Assembly (NCBI GenBank): GCA_937896895.1
Contig: CALBNV010000075.1
Location: forward strand, 1 to 44,511
Origin: an uncultured Bacteroidales bacterium
Lineage (GTDB): Bacteria; Bacteroidota; Bacteroidia; Bacteroidales; F082
Length of the DNA: 44,511 bases
Reading direction: 5' to 3'
Below the pieces are notes generated by a model. That model was given only the letters and a program-made list of their open reading frames with translations, made no database searches and was not told the origin of the DNA. Of the stretch, positions 6,131 through 15,792 are shown piece after piece. Numbering within the stretch: position 1 is the first letter of the stretch; each line of letters opens with the position of its first letter. The position numbers and the translations under genes are program-made.

Positions 6131-7355
6131 AAGTCATCGCGTCGATTGCTGCATCCAACTGCGTTGAAATCGCTTCCAAAATTTCATCAGCTTTTTTCTG
6201 GTCCACATGCAGGTAATGTTTGGTGTTTGCTGTTTTACCCTCATGTGTGAACACTTCAGCCCAAAATTCCGAATCTGTCAGGCTGAACACCTTTGAAATA
6301 AAAAAATGCCTTGCGCAATACAGCGTTTTATTTTCGTTTACAGTGCGTTTTATGATGCCATTGATATAATTCTCATACACCCTTGGTGAATACCGCCAAA
6401 ACGCATCGTATGACTCGCCAGACCCATATTTGTTTTTCAGTTCATGCGGATACTCAATAATTCCACCGCGCATCAAAATGATTGTCGTTGCGAGCTTTTG
6501 TGATGCCTGTGAAATGATGTGTTTCACGCGGTGCTTCGATGATGTTTTATGGCTTAAAAATTGGTAGTGCTGCGTTGAATCAATGCGCAGAGGTGACCAC
6601 ATGTGGATATCTATTGGCCTTTGTCCTGTTTCCATGCATAGGCGTAAAAAAAGTTCAGATTCTGCGCGTTTTGCCGGTTCGGTCGATTCGTCTTTTCGCA
6701 TTGCATTTATTGCAATCGCCGCATCGTCAACATCCAGCAACGCATCACGCACACCAACGGCATGTTTTGGGCGTATGAGATGAACAGCAGGATTACTACC
6801 ATGATGCAATTCAGCCCTGATCAACTCCGAAAACACCGTGAAAATGCTTCTGTACGCCTCTCTACGCTGTGAACCAGATAAACGCCCATCCTCCACAAAA
6901 TCGCGCGCTAAACGCAAATTATGTGCATCGTACACGGACTTTTCTTTTGTCTTCGATTCTGAACACAGACACATACCCCTCGTAAACTGCAAAAGCCTTT
7001 TTATGTGTTTTTGTGTAGTACCTCGACGCCCCCAATGTGTCTCAATAGCCTTCACAAGTGCAGCCTGTGCGCAGCTGATTCGATCTTTTGGTGACTGAAC
7101 ATTTTCAGGCAAAGATTCTCCAGCCGTTGATTTTACTTGCTTTTTTAGTTGTCCAAGGCCTTGTGAAGCAGCCCTCTCAAGTCCCGAAAAAGTTTCATTT
7201 TTGGGGTAGATTGTCAGTTGTTTATCAATCCCATGAAAGGAATATCTGACATAATATCTTTCTGATGATGGATCTTTGTACAGGCCTCGAATGCCTTGAA
7301 CCTTCCCTGATTTCGTTGTAACAACTGGTTTTGTCATGAGTTTCACGCGATACAT
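6129..7355 (-). CDS. int: Tyrosine recombinase / phage integrase
   Basis: The frame is open to 7559, but AAAGGAGCTCTC before the ATG at 7355 defines a 408-aa protein. The N-terminal part (VQGIRGLYKDPSSERYYVRYSF) is the arm-binding domain. Residues 90-190 are the SAM-like core-binding domain. The catalytic domain shows Arg I (R246 in METGQRPIDI), box II R349 (YCARHFF, where the usual H-x-x-R histidine is Tyr346), H371 (THEGK) and the nucleophile Tyr381 (KHYLHV). It integrates and excises the prophage at attP/attB. It lies downstream of the tail genes and convergent with the early block, behind two hairpins that separate it from late transcription. No excisionase was recognised. Confidence 0.92.
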   Translation of the reverse strand: MYRVKLMTKPVVTTKSGKVQGIRGLYKDPSSERYYVRYSFHGIDKQLTIYPKNETFSGLERAASQGLGQLKKQVKSTAGESLPENVQSPKDRISCAQAALVKAIETHWGRRGTTQKHIKRLLQFTRGMCLCSESKTKEKSVYDAHNLRLARDFVEDGRLSGSQRREAYRSIFTVFSELIRAELHHGSNPAVHLIRPKHAVGVRDALLDVDDAAIAINAMRKDESTEPAKRAESELFLRLCMETGQRPIDIHMWSPLRIDSTQHYQFLSHKTSSKHRVKHIISQASQKLATTIILMRGGIIEYPHELKNKYGSGESYDAFWRYSPRVYENYINGIIKRTVNENKTLYCARHFFISKVFSLTDSEFWAEVFTHEGKTANTKHYLHVDQKKADEILEAISTQLDAAIDAMT

Positions 7356-7658
7356 GAGAGCTCCTTTTCTGCATGAATTTTGTGTGAACGAAATGTTCGT
7401 TGCGTGCAGATTTATGGGAGCATTTTTATACAACATTTTTTGCATTTTTTGGATGTCATTTTTACTAAAATGACCAGAAAAAATGCGAGTTTCCGTGCGT
7501 AATAGACTGGAAATGCGCGCGCATCGGCGCGCGCATTTTGTGACCAAAACGCAGCCCAAAACAAAACAAATAAAGGCTGCATTTTCAACATGAAATTTTA
7601 TGGATTTTTTTGGAACTCCAAAATCTTCGAATTTCTGTATATGTGAACATCATCTATG
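7356..7658. promoter_or_regulatory. Integrase upstream region with dyads; probable attP area
   Basis: No gene is convincing here. GTCATTTT-TACT-AAAATGAC (7455-7474) is a perfect 8-bp dyad. AACGAA-ATG-TTCGTT lies near 7386-7400. A TATAAA -10-like box occurs on the minus strand at about 7430. Phage attachment sites usually adjoin int, so attP is expected in this region or just beyond int, but I cannot define the core without the bacterial junctions. Confidence 0.4.
7511..7538 (-). terminator. 12-bp GC-alternating hairpin ending the tail operon
   Basis: AAATGCGCGCGC, loop ATCG, GCGCGCGCATTT. The perfect 12-bp stem lies downstream of the tail fibre gene on the minus strand and upstream of int. 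A second, weaker dyad, TTTTGGA-AC-TCCAAAA (7608-7623), precedes it in the direction of transcription. Together they probably stop late transcription before it enters int. Confidence 0.65.
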
Positions 7659-9200
7659 CTAATTTGTGCGCATAACATCGACGATGAACCATGTATCCGT
7701 CTTGCTGCCATCAAAATCCGTCAGTAAGGTCAGAATTTGGTCAACTCCCAACGTTAACTCCCTCAAATTATTGGCGTTTGTTTCATAATGAACTGTTGTC
7801 CGGTCTGCATCAACTTTGGTTTTGGCAACATAAATTCTCCATTGGTTGTTTATCATTGCGTATGTGATTCCCTCACCGGCTTTTAAAGCTGGAATCGGCG
7901 TTGAAGTGTCGCTTCTTGCAACGAACACAAGTCGCAGAATCGATCCCATTGATATATTTGGAGAATCACTATTGAGCAATGACATGATTCTATGATTGCC
8001 TGTTAAATCGCCGTTTAAGACCAAGTCACCATCGACGGAAATACTCAAAAATGATGTGTCGTCACCGCCTACAGTCAAACCATTTTCAAGATACATGGTG
8101 TTGCCATAGTAATGGTCAGCATACGCCGAATGGAAAAGATGCTGCATATCACCAAGCAGCACATTTAGATTAGTTGTTGGCAAAATTTGAGCTGATGCAT
8201 AAATATTCTGCGAACTTAAACGATTGCAAACAACGCCCGCGTTATCAACAGAAGATTGACCAACGACAATCGCCTTGCCGCTATCCACACGAACATTTCC
8301 ATTAAAATTCGTCCATAGCGAATCGAATGTGACGTCTCCTGTCATTTTCTCAAGAGAGCTTGCCTCTAACAACATTTTACCGCCGTCAAATGTAATCCTG
8401 CTATAGATCTGTGCTTCTTCTGGATTTGTATCTGAACCAGGAATTCCTGTATAGCTTCCGACCATAACACGGACGCCTTCGTTATTTTCGCTGCTATCCA
8501 TGTATAAATGGCCTATTTCCTCGCTGTTCGTTGACGGGTTCAACTTGCAATCATCAATATAAACCGCAGGGAAATTACATCCAATATCAACAGAACCATT
8601 TAATGGTCTTGAGTGCCCATAATGGCTTTCAGAGTGAATACTAAAATCATCAGTGAATGTCTTGTTTCCATGTATCGTTTGTGTATCGCCTGCGTCATCG
8701 TCATCAATAGAATGGGCCGTTACGACTCGCTCTGACAAAGCCTGCAAGTCGCTCGCAAGCGCATACGCCGCAATCGTCATATCGATTGTTGATATTACCC
8801 CTTGTGATAACTGCACATTGAAATCAACAATGCCGCGCAGCGATGTCTTTTCAGGATAATCGGGATCGTATTCAGGGAATATCGTCGCAGTGTGCTCACC
8901 AACGCTCGCACGGATAACGACATTTTCAGCCGCATCGCCTTCTTTTTTCGCATACAGCATGAAATAATTTGCAGGTCCTTCAACGCAGCCATCCTCCATA
9001 TTTGACATCGAACACGATATATATGCGATGTCAGTTGACGCGGATTTGTAGGCGCTGACAGCGTTACCCTTGGCAACAGGCTGCGTTCCCGCATCGTCGA
9101 TTGAACAAATACATGTTCCCCAAACTATTTTTTCACCGGCAACCGCTTCAGTGAAAAGTTTGAAACCATCTTCCGTGATTGTTGCTGTATCAAATATCAT
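7659..9200 (-). CDS. Tail fibre protein with phage tail-collar-type N-terminus
   Basis: A 513-aa protein. Residues 1-150 (MIFDTATITEDGFKLFTEAVAGEKI, VISTIDMTIAAYALASDL) resemble the N-terminal domain of phage tail fibres that attach to the baseplate (DUF3751-like). This is followed by an HGNKTFTDDFSI segment of the G-N-K-T-F type that recurs in fibres. The rest is asparagine/serine/glycine-rich and beta-structured, as in fibre shafts and receptor-binding tips. It is the last gene of the structural operon, where host-range proteins usually lie. Its natural role is receptor recognition; the receptor is unknown. No separate fibre-assembly chaperone follows it. Confidence 0.7.
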   Translation of the reverse strand: MIFDTATITEDGFKLFTEAVAGEKIVWGTCICSIDDAGTQPVAKGNAVSAYKSASTDIAYISCSMSNMEDGCVEGPANYFMLYAKKEGDAAENVVIRASVGEHTATIFPEYDPDYPEKTSLRGIVDFNVQLSQGVISTIDMTIAAYALASDLQALSERVVTAHSIDDDDAGDTQTIHGNKTFTDDFSIHSESHYGHSRPLNGSVDIGCNFPAVYIDDCKLNPSTNSEEIGHLYMDSSENNEGVRVMVGSYTGIPGSDTNPEEAQIYSRITFDGGKMLLEASSLEKMTGDVTFDSLWTNFNGNVRVDSGKAIVVGQSSVDNAGVVCNRLSSQNIYASAQILPTTNLNVLLGDMQHLFHSAYADHYYGNTMYLENGLTVGGDDTSFLSISVDGDLVLNGDLTGNHRIMSLLNSDSPNISMGSILRLVFVARSDTSTPIPALKAGEGITYAMINNQWRIYVAKTKVDADRTTVHYETNANNLRELTLGVDQILTLLTDFDGSKTDTWFIVDVMRTN

Positions 9201-9211
9201 CGTCGCTCTCC

Positions 9212-10510
9212 TTATACCATGCTCTCGTTACTTGGATCCCAACCAACAACGAATTTATTGTATGCGTATTGCCCTGTTTCCATCACAAGGAAATTCCCAT
9301 TACTTATTGTCGCTCCTGCTGTTAGCACTCTCGGAACAGCTCTGACAATATCAGTATTGATGAATCCTTTTGTTAAAGAATTGTTTGAATCCAGTGCATT
9401 ACCGTATAACACATCGTTTGTTGATCTTAATGTTGCAAAAGAAACGCTCATTGCAGAATAAGGAATACTATCTCCAACAGCTGTGTGACTCGTGCAAACA
9501 GGTAAACCAGGATTGAAAATCGCTCTCGTTATGGAGCTTCCCCAGTTATATGTGTCGAATCTGGTCGGGAATTTAAATCCATTTTCGTCTAAAGTTTGAA
9601 AAGCATAACAGCTCAGGTTATCCATCTGGAAACCAAAATAACAATTCATGTTATCTTTGGTTATCTGGTCATTATCTTTTGTTGAACTTGAATAACGAGG
9701 TGTGCAGAATGCTCCATAAGGCCAATCTGGTGCAGTGCAGTCGTCATCGAATATACGACCAACAATACTTATAAGCCATGTTGATGCAGGGTTATATGCC
9801 GATGTTTTATAAAACGATTCAATAATATTCTCTTTTACCGCATATCCAAAATAATACGTAAGAGCCCCGTCTGGAGTTGACACTAACGAAGTGTTTTCGT
9901 ATGGGACAGAACCATTATATAGATGATTACCAACCCCTCCAACATGCGGCATGATACCCAATTCTCCAGCTTTTGTTGTATCTGAAAGCACGTCGTAAGA
10001 ATTGAAACCATTCGCCGCGAACGAATGCATGCATGAATTACCAATGTAGAAGTATTGTGTTGGGTTATTACTGAAAGTTGGTTGAAGTCGTTCTTGGTTT
10101 ATATTTAGTGAATCTACTCTACTATATGGTGACGCATTAAATCGGCATGCAGTTACAATCATGTACTCAGCTTTATTCCCTTTATCGTCCGTAACCGGCG
10201 CCCTGAAATAGCTAACAAAAGCCGGGTACTGTCCTTGCGTATCTGATGACAGTGGATGACAATCCTGAATGTAAATCGTTGTACTGTCTGAACTATCAAC
10301 AGGAATTGTCTCTGTAAACTCATCATATAGGTTTGTCTGAATGCTAGTCCAGTTTTCCGTAAGTTCCCTTTCCGTTGCTCGCTTCGCCGCCTTCATAAAA
10401 GCCTCGCAACGTGCCTTATGGACGGCCAACCCCCAATCGCGTTTTGTTGGGTATGTCGTTGCATCGTATTTAACCGATGTTTTCGCAAACATAAAACCGC
10501 CTAATGTCAT
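9212..10510 (-). CDS. Probable tail/fibre-associated structural protein (432 aa)
   Basis: Starts after GAGGAGGAATAATC, three bases beyond the stop of the upstream gene. Residues 10-60 are helical and charged (TTYPTKRDWGLAVHKARCEAFMKAAKRATERELTENW). The remainder is beta-rich with many aromatic and asparagine residues, typical of fibre or spike bodies. I recognise no enzymatic motif. Its place between the baseplate gene and the terminal fibre gene suggests a fibre, spike or receptor-binding component. A head or decoration role cannot be excluded from the sequence. Confidence 0.55.
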   Translation of the reverse strand: MTLGGFMFAKTSVKYDATTYPTKRDWGLAVHKARCEAFMKAAKRATERELTENWTSIQTNLYDEFTETIPVDSSDSTTIYIQDCHPLSSDTQGQYPAFVSYFRAPVTDDKGNKAEYMIVTACRFNASPYSRVDSLNINQERLQPTFSNNPTQYFYIGNSCMHSFAANGFNSYDVLSDTTKAGELGIMPHVGGVGNHLYNGSVPYENTSLVSTPDGALTYYFGYAVKENIIESFYKTSAYNPASTWLISIVGRIFDDDCTAPDWPYGAFCTPRYSSSTKDNDQITKDNMNCYFGFQMDNLSCYAFQTLDENGFKFPTRFDTYNWGSSITRAIFNPGLPVCTSHTAVGDSIPYSAMSVSFATLRSTNDVLYGNALDSNNSLTKGFINTDIVRAVPRVLTAGATISNGNFLVMETGQYAYNKFVVGWDPSNESMV

Positions 10511-10512
10511 GA

Positions 10513-12678
10513 TTATTCCTCCTCAAGTGAAAGCGCTGATGCGCCAATAAGTACCATTTCGCCGTTTACAAGGTTGTACATTTCCGGAAGCCACGTCTCG
10601 AAACGACAAGACGGAACGTAGTAGATGATTTGGTCTGTTATGTTCTGAACGTTCATATAAGAAGTTCCGATTAGTATTTTCAATTCAGAACGCGTTGAGT
10701 ATGTGCCGTCACTATTTCTAAACTCGCAGTCAAACAGATTGTCTGGCGCGCCCATCAATTTGTATAAAGCATTCGGAAGGTATGTGTAATTCCATGTCGG
10801 ATTTGCGCCAAGTAAATTCACATAACCATTTGCATTCAAGTTGGTCGTTGAATTAATCGTGGCTCCTTGACCATACACAGCATACGTGTATCTAGGAATT
10901 TCAATCCAAATCGTCGCGAGCGTAACTGCTGAATCGCTGTTATTATATACGTAGAGGTTCAAATCAGCGTCCGAAGTACCATGAACGACAAGGTTTGATG
11001 TATCGACGTTTGCGCCAGCCTTTGTTTTCGCCATTGCAATGCTGAAATTCAACGGAGAACCATCGCCAGTCAGATATTTGCCGATATCGCCGTACTGCGT
11101 CCCGCCATAGTAGAATTTAAGCGCGACGCTGGATTTTGCACCGGCGTTGATTGTAACGTCGTTGCGAGCTGTACCGAAACTCAAACGAACGTACTTCGGC
11201 GTGTAGACTGGCTCTGGCTCTGGCAACGGCGCCGCGTTGATTATGGATGAAATCTTGTTTGCCTGTATCGCGAAATATGCACAATCGCCAAGTTCATCCT
11301 CACTGGAATCTTTTGTAAATGTTACTATAAATTCTTGTTCTCCGGCCGGTATTTCGAATTCCTGTTCAGTAAACTCTCCTGTGTAAGTAGTGTCTTGAAA
11401 CACTCTAATGCCACCTAATTTCATCTCGATATAATCTGAGCCCGATTCCGCACAGTTCATTGTGTATATTTTTTGTGAGTCATCGTATAAGAAATCCGTT
11501 CTGATGTATGCGGTTGCGACGGAGCTTTGTATTCCCTTGTTAGATACGCTCTTGAAAATTGTATGTCCAGAACCGATGCTGTTCAACGCCACCATATCGA
11601 ATTCATCCAGATTCGGTGAATTCGGATCTACGATGGCCCATTCGTTGTTAAGGTCAACAACAATAGTATCATTGTGTGTTGACATCATTCTGAATTCCGG
11701 CTGCGGAGTCGGGACAAGGTTCGCTGTGTATGCAAGAGCGTAATCAGAAACAGTTCCAGTCTCGATAAGTTTTCCACCAGTATCGCCTTCATCGGACATC
11801 ATTCCGTAATGGAACATAACTTCAGGTGCAGGCGGAATTTGTGCTACGTAATCGAGGTAAGCAATTCCTGAGTTTGGGTATTCTGGATTCTCAGAGGAAT
11901 TCCAGTAATTCACGGCTTTCATCATGTCGCTGTATTGCAATTCACCACCAAGACCAACTGATGGATCCGTGTATCCGTTGTAGTATGCAGCAACATCATC
12001 ATTCGCGTCTTCAAGCGATTTTCCTGTTATAATACGCCATACCTTAAGGACCTTAACTCTTCCTTCAACTGGCATGTTTTTGAGCTTGAACAGCACATCA
12101 CACGTGGCATCACCGGCATCACTGCGAAGCGTTGAAAATTGTGTGGTAAAAGCGTTTATATTGACGTCGTTTGTTGATTTTACAGCCGCACTAATTGAAA
12201 GATTTTGAGGTGCATAAGGCAACATCGCACTGGCTGCATCAATGACTTTTTGGCCTTCATCTTCATCTTCTGAATTTTCCGGCGATGATATGACCATCGT
12301 CAATGCAGTGCAATCCGTATCGACTTTTATATCATCAATGCCTGATTCTCTTTTTGCTTTTTCATGTACAGCTGCATCATTGATAACGCGGTCCCTGCCA
12401 AGGAATTCTGCGAGCTGTTCACGACGTTCATCAATCGACAATCCAGTCGGAGACAATCCAAGCTCTGACTCGAATTCTGCAATCTTTGTGGCGTTTACCT
12501 CAGTTATGTATTTATCACTTGCCACAAGTTTTACGCAGTCGCGCGCAACAGAAATCAATTCCTCTTCACCTTTTGCCAGTTCGTCGATTTCCTTGAAACC
12601 GTCATATAATTTCGGGAAGATTTCGCGCGTGTTCAGCTGTGACAAGTAATACAATGTCTTTTTGCGTTCATCACTCAT
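10513..12678 (-). CDS. Baseplate protein: XkdU/DUF2313-like N-terminus with a long extension
   Basis: At 721 aa it is about three times the usual XkdU/gp48 length of roughly 200 aa. The first 200 residues (YYLSQLNTREIFPKLYDGFKEIDELAKGEEELI, VTEVNATKIAEFESELGLSPTGLSIDERREQL, then a beta section) match the tail-end baseplate protein that joins gpJ to fibres. Residues 200-720 are beta-rich, serine/threonine/asparagine-rich and unlike anything I know by sequence. They probably form a fused fibre or adhesin part. The gene directly follows the gpJ-like gene with a two-base gap, as in PBSX and Mu-like clusters. Confidence 0.65.
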   Translation of the reverse strand: MSDERKKTLYYLSQLNTREIFPKLYDGFKEIDELAKGEEELISVARDCVKLVASDKYITEVNATKIAEFESELGLSPTGLSIDERREQLAEFLGRDRVINDAAVHEKAKRESGIDDIKVDTDCTALTMVISSPENSEDEDEGQKVIDAASAMLPYAPQNLSISAAVKSTNDVNINAFTTQFSTLRSDAGDATCDVLFKLKNMPVEGRVKVLKVWRIITGKSLEDANDDVAAYYNGYTDPSVGLGGELQYSDMMKAVNYWNSSENPEYPNSGIAYLDYVAQIPPAPEVMFHYGMMSDEGDTGGKLIETGTVSDYALAYTANLVPTPQPEFRMMSTHNDTIVVDLNNEWAIVDPNSPNLDEFDMVALNSIGSGHTIFKSVSNKGIQSSVATAYIRTDFLYDDSQKIYTMNCAESGSDYIEMKLGGIRVFQDTTYTGEFTEQEFEIPAGEQEFIVTFTKDSSEDELGDCAYFAIQANKISSIINAAPLPEPEPVYTPKYVRLSFGTARNDVTINAGAKSSVALKFYYGGTQYGDIGKYLTGDGSPLNFSIAMAKTKAGANVDTSNLVVHGTSDADLNLYVYNNSDSAVTLATIWIEIPRYTYAVYGQGATINSTTNLNANGYVNLLGANPTWNYTYLPNALYKLMGAPDNLFDCEFRNSDGTYSTRSELKILIGTSYMNVQNITDQIIYYVPSCRFETWLPEMYNLVNGEMVLIGASALSLEEE

Positions 12679-12680
12679 TG

Positions 12681-13904
12681 CTATGCCTCAATCCAATAAA
12701 GAGTCGACAGTGTTGCAACAATTCCTGAATTTGGCTTTATACCGTAACTTATTGACGTGAAATTACTCCATCCAATCGACAAAAGTATTTCAATCTTTGT
12801 GACATCGTCAAACGCCTCAATTTCAGGGATCAGATAGCTTTTCATAATACTCGCTTGAATTGTGTATCTAAAACCCGTCGTTGCGTTGTAATTTTCAGGG
12901 AATCCGTCTCCCATCTTTGTAACAATTCCTGCGCGCAAAGACTCAAAATATTCATTAATACGTTCAAACGCCTTCTGTTTGTAATCATTCAGATTGTAAC
13001 CGCTTTTCAGCTTAACAGTGAGTCTAAACGAAATTCTACTAAGGCTTGCCTGCTTAACCTCAATATGATGACCAACCGGAGAAACACCGGCGCCCATTCC
13101 TGATACGCTATCAGGATCCAGATATTGCTTCAAAGCGTCGCAAGCTTCATCTGATGCCGGAATATATTTCTCGCCATCAGATGCAGTCTGCGTCGGGTAG
13201 ATACAAATATTTCCGCCACCGGTGTATCTGGATGAAGGGAAAAAGACGAAGCCATCAAACGCTGGCATTCCGGGGGTTTGATTGATTTCAGTCAGAATCC
13301 ATCGTTTGTAATCCTCAAAGTTTCCGCCGTATGAGTCTGTTTTCAACGCCGCCCAAATGCGGAGACGGAAGTCATAATCGGATTCGGCATCACTGCCTTC
13401 ATTGAAAGGCGCAACATCATCAAACACAATCTTCTGAAGACCTGAAATTGTGTTGGATGGCGTCAACTCGCCATAATCGCCACCAGGTGCGGCACCTGAT
13501 GTTTCACATGTGAGCAAATACCGTCCGTTTCCAAGGTTCTGCGAGATACGCCATATAAGGCCCATACCGGCGTTTGATTGAAAAGCCGTGTCATTGGCCA
13601 GTGTATCCACGTTCGGCGTCGTAGACGCAAATTTAGACGCGTTTGTGGCCTGTTTTCGATACACCCCGCAAGGCGGCTGCTGACCAATAAGGTCAAGCCA
13701 TTCTCCGGTTGCAGTTTGAAGGTCGGTGTTTTCAAGCGCAGTCTTGAACATCGAAATAATGTTTGCAGACACAACGGAAAGAGGCGAAAGTGTGTCATAA
13801 ATAACAGAGCCTTCGCGCTTATCAACGCTTGAAGATACTTTCCCAAGCGCTGACCTTAAAAGCGCCGGTGCGGTGTATGAAGACAAGTAGTCATAAATAC
13901 CCAT
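12681..13904 (-). CDS. Baseplate J / gp47 (XkdT-like) protein
   Basis: A 407-aa protein with the features of the baseplate J family: N-terminal YDYLSSYTAPALLRSALGKV, KREGSVIYDTLSPLSVVSANI, GEWLDLIGQ, and the conserved E-S-D-Y-D-F-R-L-R-I-W motif (AESDYDFRLRIWAALK) near residue 165. The C-terminal half ends in the YSLIPEIEAFDDVTKIEI type strand-helix pattern. These proteins form the wedge ring of the contractile-tail baseplate. Gene order gp25, gpJ, XkdU-like is the standard one. Confidence 0.9.
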   Translation of the reverse strand: MGIYDYLSSYTAPALLRSALGKVSSSVDKREGSVIYDTLSPLSVVSANIISMFKTALENTDLQTATGEWLDLIGQQPPCGVYRKQATNASKFASTTPNVDTLANDTAFQSNAGMGLIWRISQNLGNGRYLLTCETSGAAPGGDYGELTPSNTISGLQKIVFDDVAPFNEGSDAESDYDFRLRIWAALKTDSYGGNFEDYKRWILTEINQTPGMPAFDGFVFFPSSRYTGGGNICIYPTQTASDGEKYIPASDEACDALKQYLDPDSVSGMGAGVSPVGHHIEVKQASLSRISFRLTVKLKSGYNLNDYKQKAFERINEYFESLRAGIVTKMGDGFPENYNATTGFRYTIQASIMKSYLIPEIEAFDDVTKIEILLSIGWSNFTSISYGIKPNSGIVATLSTLYWIEA

Positions 13905-13905
13905 T

Positions 13906-14304
13906 TCAGCCTCCTACTGTAAAAGCGGCTTCAATATCGCCGCTTGTGGTGTGAACTCTGCATGATGCCGTCATTTCGTCGCATGACGTTTTACTCATTG
14001 TTACATTGTCGATTCCAGTGATTCTGGAATCCGCAGAAAAAGCGCTATCAAATGTCATTTCAAGGTTGGCTTCTACAAAAGGCATTGATTCCCCAATTAA
14101 GCGATTCAACTCAATGCCATAATTGCCAGAATAGATGCGTTCGGAATAACGTTCCGTTCTGCATATTTTTTCAACGGCTTGCGCCATAGCCTGAAGCCCA
14201 TCGACGGTTCCGACAATCCGCTTTTGTGCGAAGTCAATTCGATATGTTTTCGATGGTGATTCAATGATGCGGACATCAACATTTGTGTTGAATTTTGGAA
14301 TCAT
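13906..14304 (-). CDS. gp25-like baseplate wedge protein (XkdS/DUF2634-like)
   Basis: A 132-aa protein beginning MIPKFNTNVDVRIIESPSKTYRIDF, followed by the family's VDGLQAMAQAVEKICRTERYSERIYSGNYGIEL segment (about residues 34-68), in which the Y-S-x-x-Y-G-x-E-L pattern is typical of gp25/gpW lysozyme-like wedge proteins. It forms part of the baseplate wedge. The start overlaps the upstream gene by four bases (ATGA), showing coupling. Confidence 0.85.
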   Translation of the reverse strand: MIPKFNTNVDVRIIESPSKTYRIDFAQKRIVGTVDGLQAMAQAVEKICRTERYSERIYSGNYGIELNRLIGESMPFVEANLEMTFDSAFSADSRITGIDNVTMSKTSCDEMTASCRVHTTSGDIEAAFTVGG

Positions 14305-14819
14305 AGCTGTTCATCCTCCTCAGGATTATCAATGGTTTCATCGCCTTTTGTTTCGCTGCCATCATTCGACAATCCATCCAAGCGTTCCATGATGTAATGC
14401 AGCGAGCCGCCTTGAAATCGTATGACCAAAACAGAATCGCCAACACGAACGCCGCGCCAGACCAATATTTCAGGAAGTGCTGTTTCGGTTTTGATTTTTA
14501 TGCTGTGTTTGTGTCCAGGTGGAGTTTCTGTGAGAGTTCCGGAGCCTGCGAAAGTAATCCCCGTCATTGCGCTTTCAGTCTCTGCGTTTATCTCATGAAG
14601 ATGTTTCACAGACTCATTTGTGGGAACTTTTATGACATTTCGCCTGCATAACGCGCCGATTCTCATAAAAGATTCATCAATTTCGTATGCATCGCCAATC
14701 TTCACACGAAGCGGATTGACGCCAGTGACAGTGCCAACACACACGGACGGTTCGCGGTCTTTCGCGGCCTTTTGCGCGGTTTCATTCATGATTCTTACAA
14801 GTGTTTGTGCAGTATCCAT
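14301..14819 (-). CDS. DUF2577 (XkdR-like) baseplate protein
   Basis: The ATG at 14819 follows GGGGCG and the stop of the previous gene; an upstream TTG at 14840 is less likely. At 172 aa it has the DUF2577 pattern: an N-terminal helix (DTAQTLVRIMNETAQKAA), then an OB-like section VGTVTGVNPLRVKIGDAYEI, a P-P-G-H-K-H-S segment (about residue 100) and VLVWRGVRVGDSVLVIRFQGG. In PBSX-type tails it sits between hub gpD and gp25 and may act as a spike-like or hub component. The tail is acidic. Confidence 0.8.
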   Translation of the reverse strand: MDTAQTLVRIMNETAQKAAKDREPSVCVGTVTGVNPLRVKIGDAYEIDESFMRIGALCRRNVIKVPTNESVKHLHEINAETESAMTGITFAGSGTLTETPPGHKHSIKIKTETALPEILVWRGVRVGDSVLVIRFQGGSLHYIMERLDGLSNDGSETKGDETIDNPEEDEQL

Positions 14820-14820
14820 A

Positions 14821-15792
14821 TCACGCCCCAAAGTCATCAATAGCCAATGTCAAATCCATTGTGTGAAGGTCATTCGATACCTGATGTTCGCAGCTTTTTA
14901 CGTAGAAATGGTTCATTCCGTTGAACGCTTGAACACTTTTGATACTCACACCGACACCAGAACCGGCCGAAATTCGCCAGTCACCGAAACAGGTCAACCG
15001 CAATTCCCTTGTCGGTCTATCTTTCAATGCGAGCTGCTGTTTACATCTTGTATCCAGCTCAGTTTTGTCCAAAGCGAACCGCAGAAGTTGATAAAACTGC
15101 ATTACGCCCCATTCCCTCACCGTGTCGATATCTTGCACAAGTCCCCACTCGCGAGCGGATGAACCTTCAAAACCAATCTTCACACGATTGAACGAATCTT
15201 GGTCGATTCCAACGGTGTAATCAAACCCCATCGAAATGCCTTCGTCGTCGACTGTGAAATCAGTGCGAAGGTTCTCAATATCTCTGAACTCAAGCTCTCC
15301 GGCGACATCCCGAATTATGAATATTTTTTTCTCATACGCGGCAACGTAATCAATCGCCTCGGTCATCATATCCCAATATGACTTTCCCTCGGAAACTGTC
15401 GCTGGCAATTTATAGGAAGACTTATCAATAACACCGACTTTGAGCTCCGCAGCCTCGCACACTTTTTTGAACAAATCTGAAGCCGTGATGCCGTTGTACA
15501 CAAGGACATCTGTGTTCCGCAGATACCGAGTCTGGTCATAAAATGTCGCGGTAAACCGCGATGTGTCAGTCATGCTGACTGAAAATAGATACCCTCTGAA
15601 AACTTCGATATCGCCTTCAAATACACTCAAACAGCTTCCGAATGCGAATGATGCACCATCGCCGATAATGCTCAATTCAGCGCGTCCTGCGCTCCCATAT
15701 ATCGACGTTGATACACGAAGAGTCTCAACAATGTCTGTAATTTCTGTTGGTTGTTGCGCGCCTTTTACATCGCGGTACATAATCCTAATCAT
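14821..15792 (-). CDS. Baseplate hub protein gpD-like (XkdQ-like)
   Basis: A 323-aa protein with the late-control/gpD fold pattern: EITDIVETLRVSTSIYGSAGRAELSI at the start, the YNGITASDLFKKVCEAAEL loop at residues 99-117, and SGVGVSIKSVQAFNGMNHFYVKSCEHQVSNDLHTMDLTL near the end, which matches the XkdQ family's closing region. It forms the hub through which the tube and spike connect. It overlaps the upstream XkdP-like gene by four bases. Confidence 0.85.
   Translation of the reverse strand: MIRIMYRDVKGAQQPTEITDIVETLRVSTSIYGSAGRAELSIIGDGASFAFGSCLSVFEGDIEVFRGYLFSVSMTDTSRFTATFYDQTRYLRNTDVLVYNGITASDLFKKVCEAAELKVGVIDKSSYKLPATVSEGKSYWDMMTEAIDYVAAYEKKIFIIRDVAGELEFRDIENLRTDFTVDDEGISMGFDYTVGIDQDSFNRVKIGFEGSSAREWGLVQDIDTVREWGVMQFYQLLRFALDKTELDTRCKQQLALKDRPTRELRLTCFGDWRISAGSGVGVSIKSVQAFNGMNHFYVKSCEHQVSNDLHTMDLTLAIDDFGA

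Noticed and set aside
9212..12678. Diversity-generating retroelement acting on fibre genes
   Set aside because: No reverse transcriptase and no template/variable repeat pair were seen.
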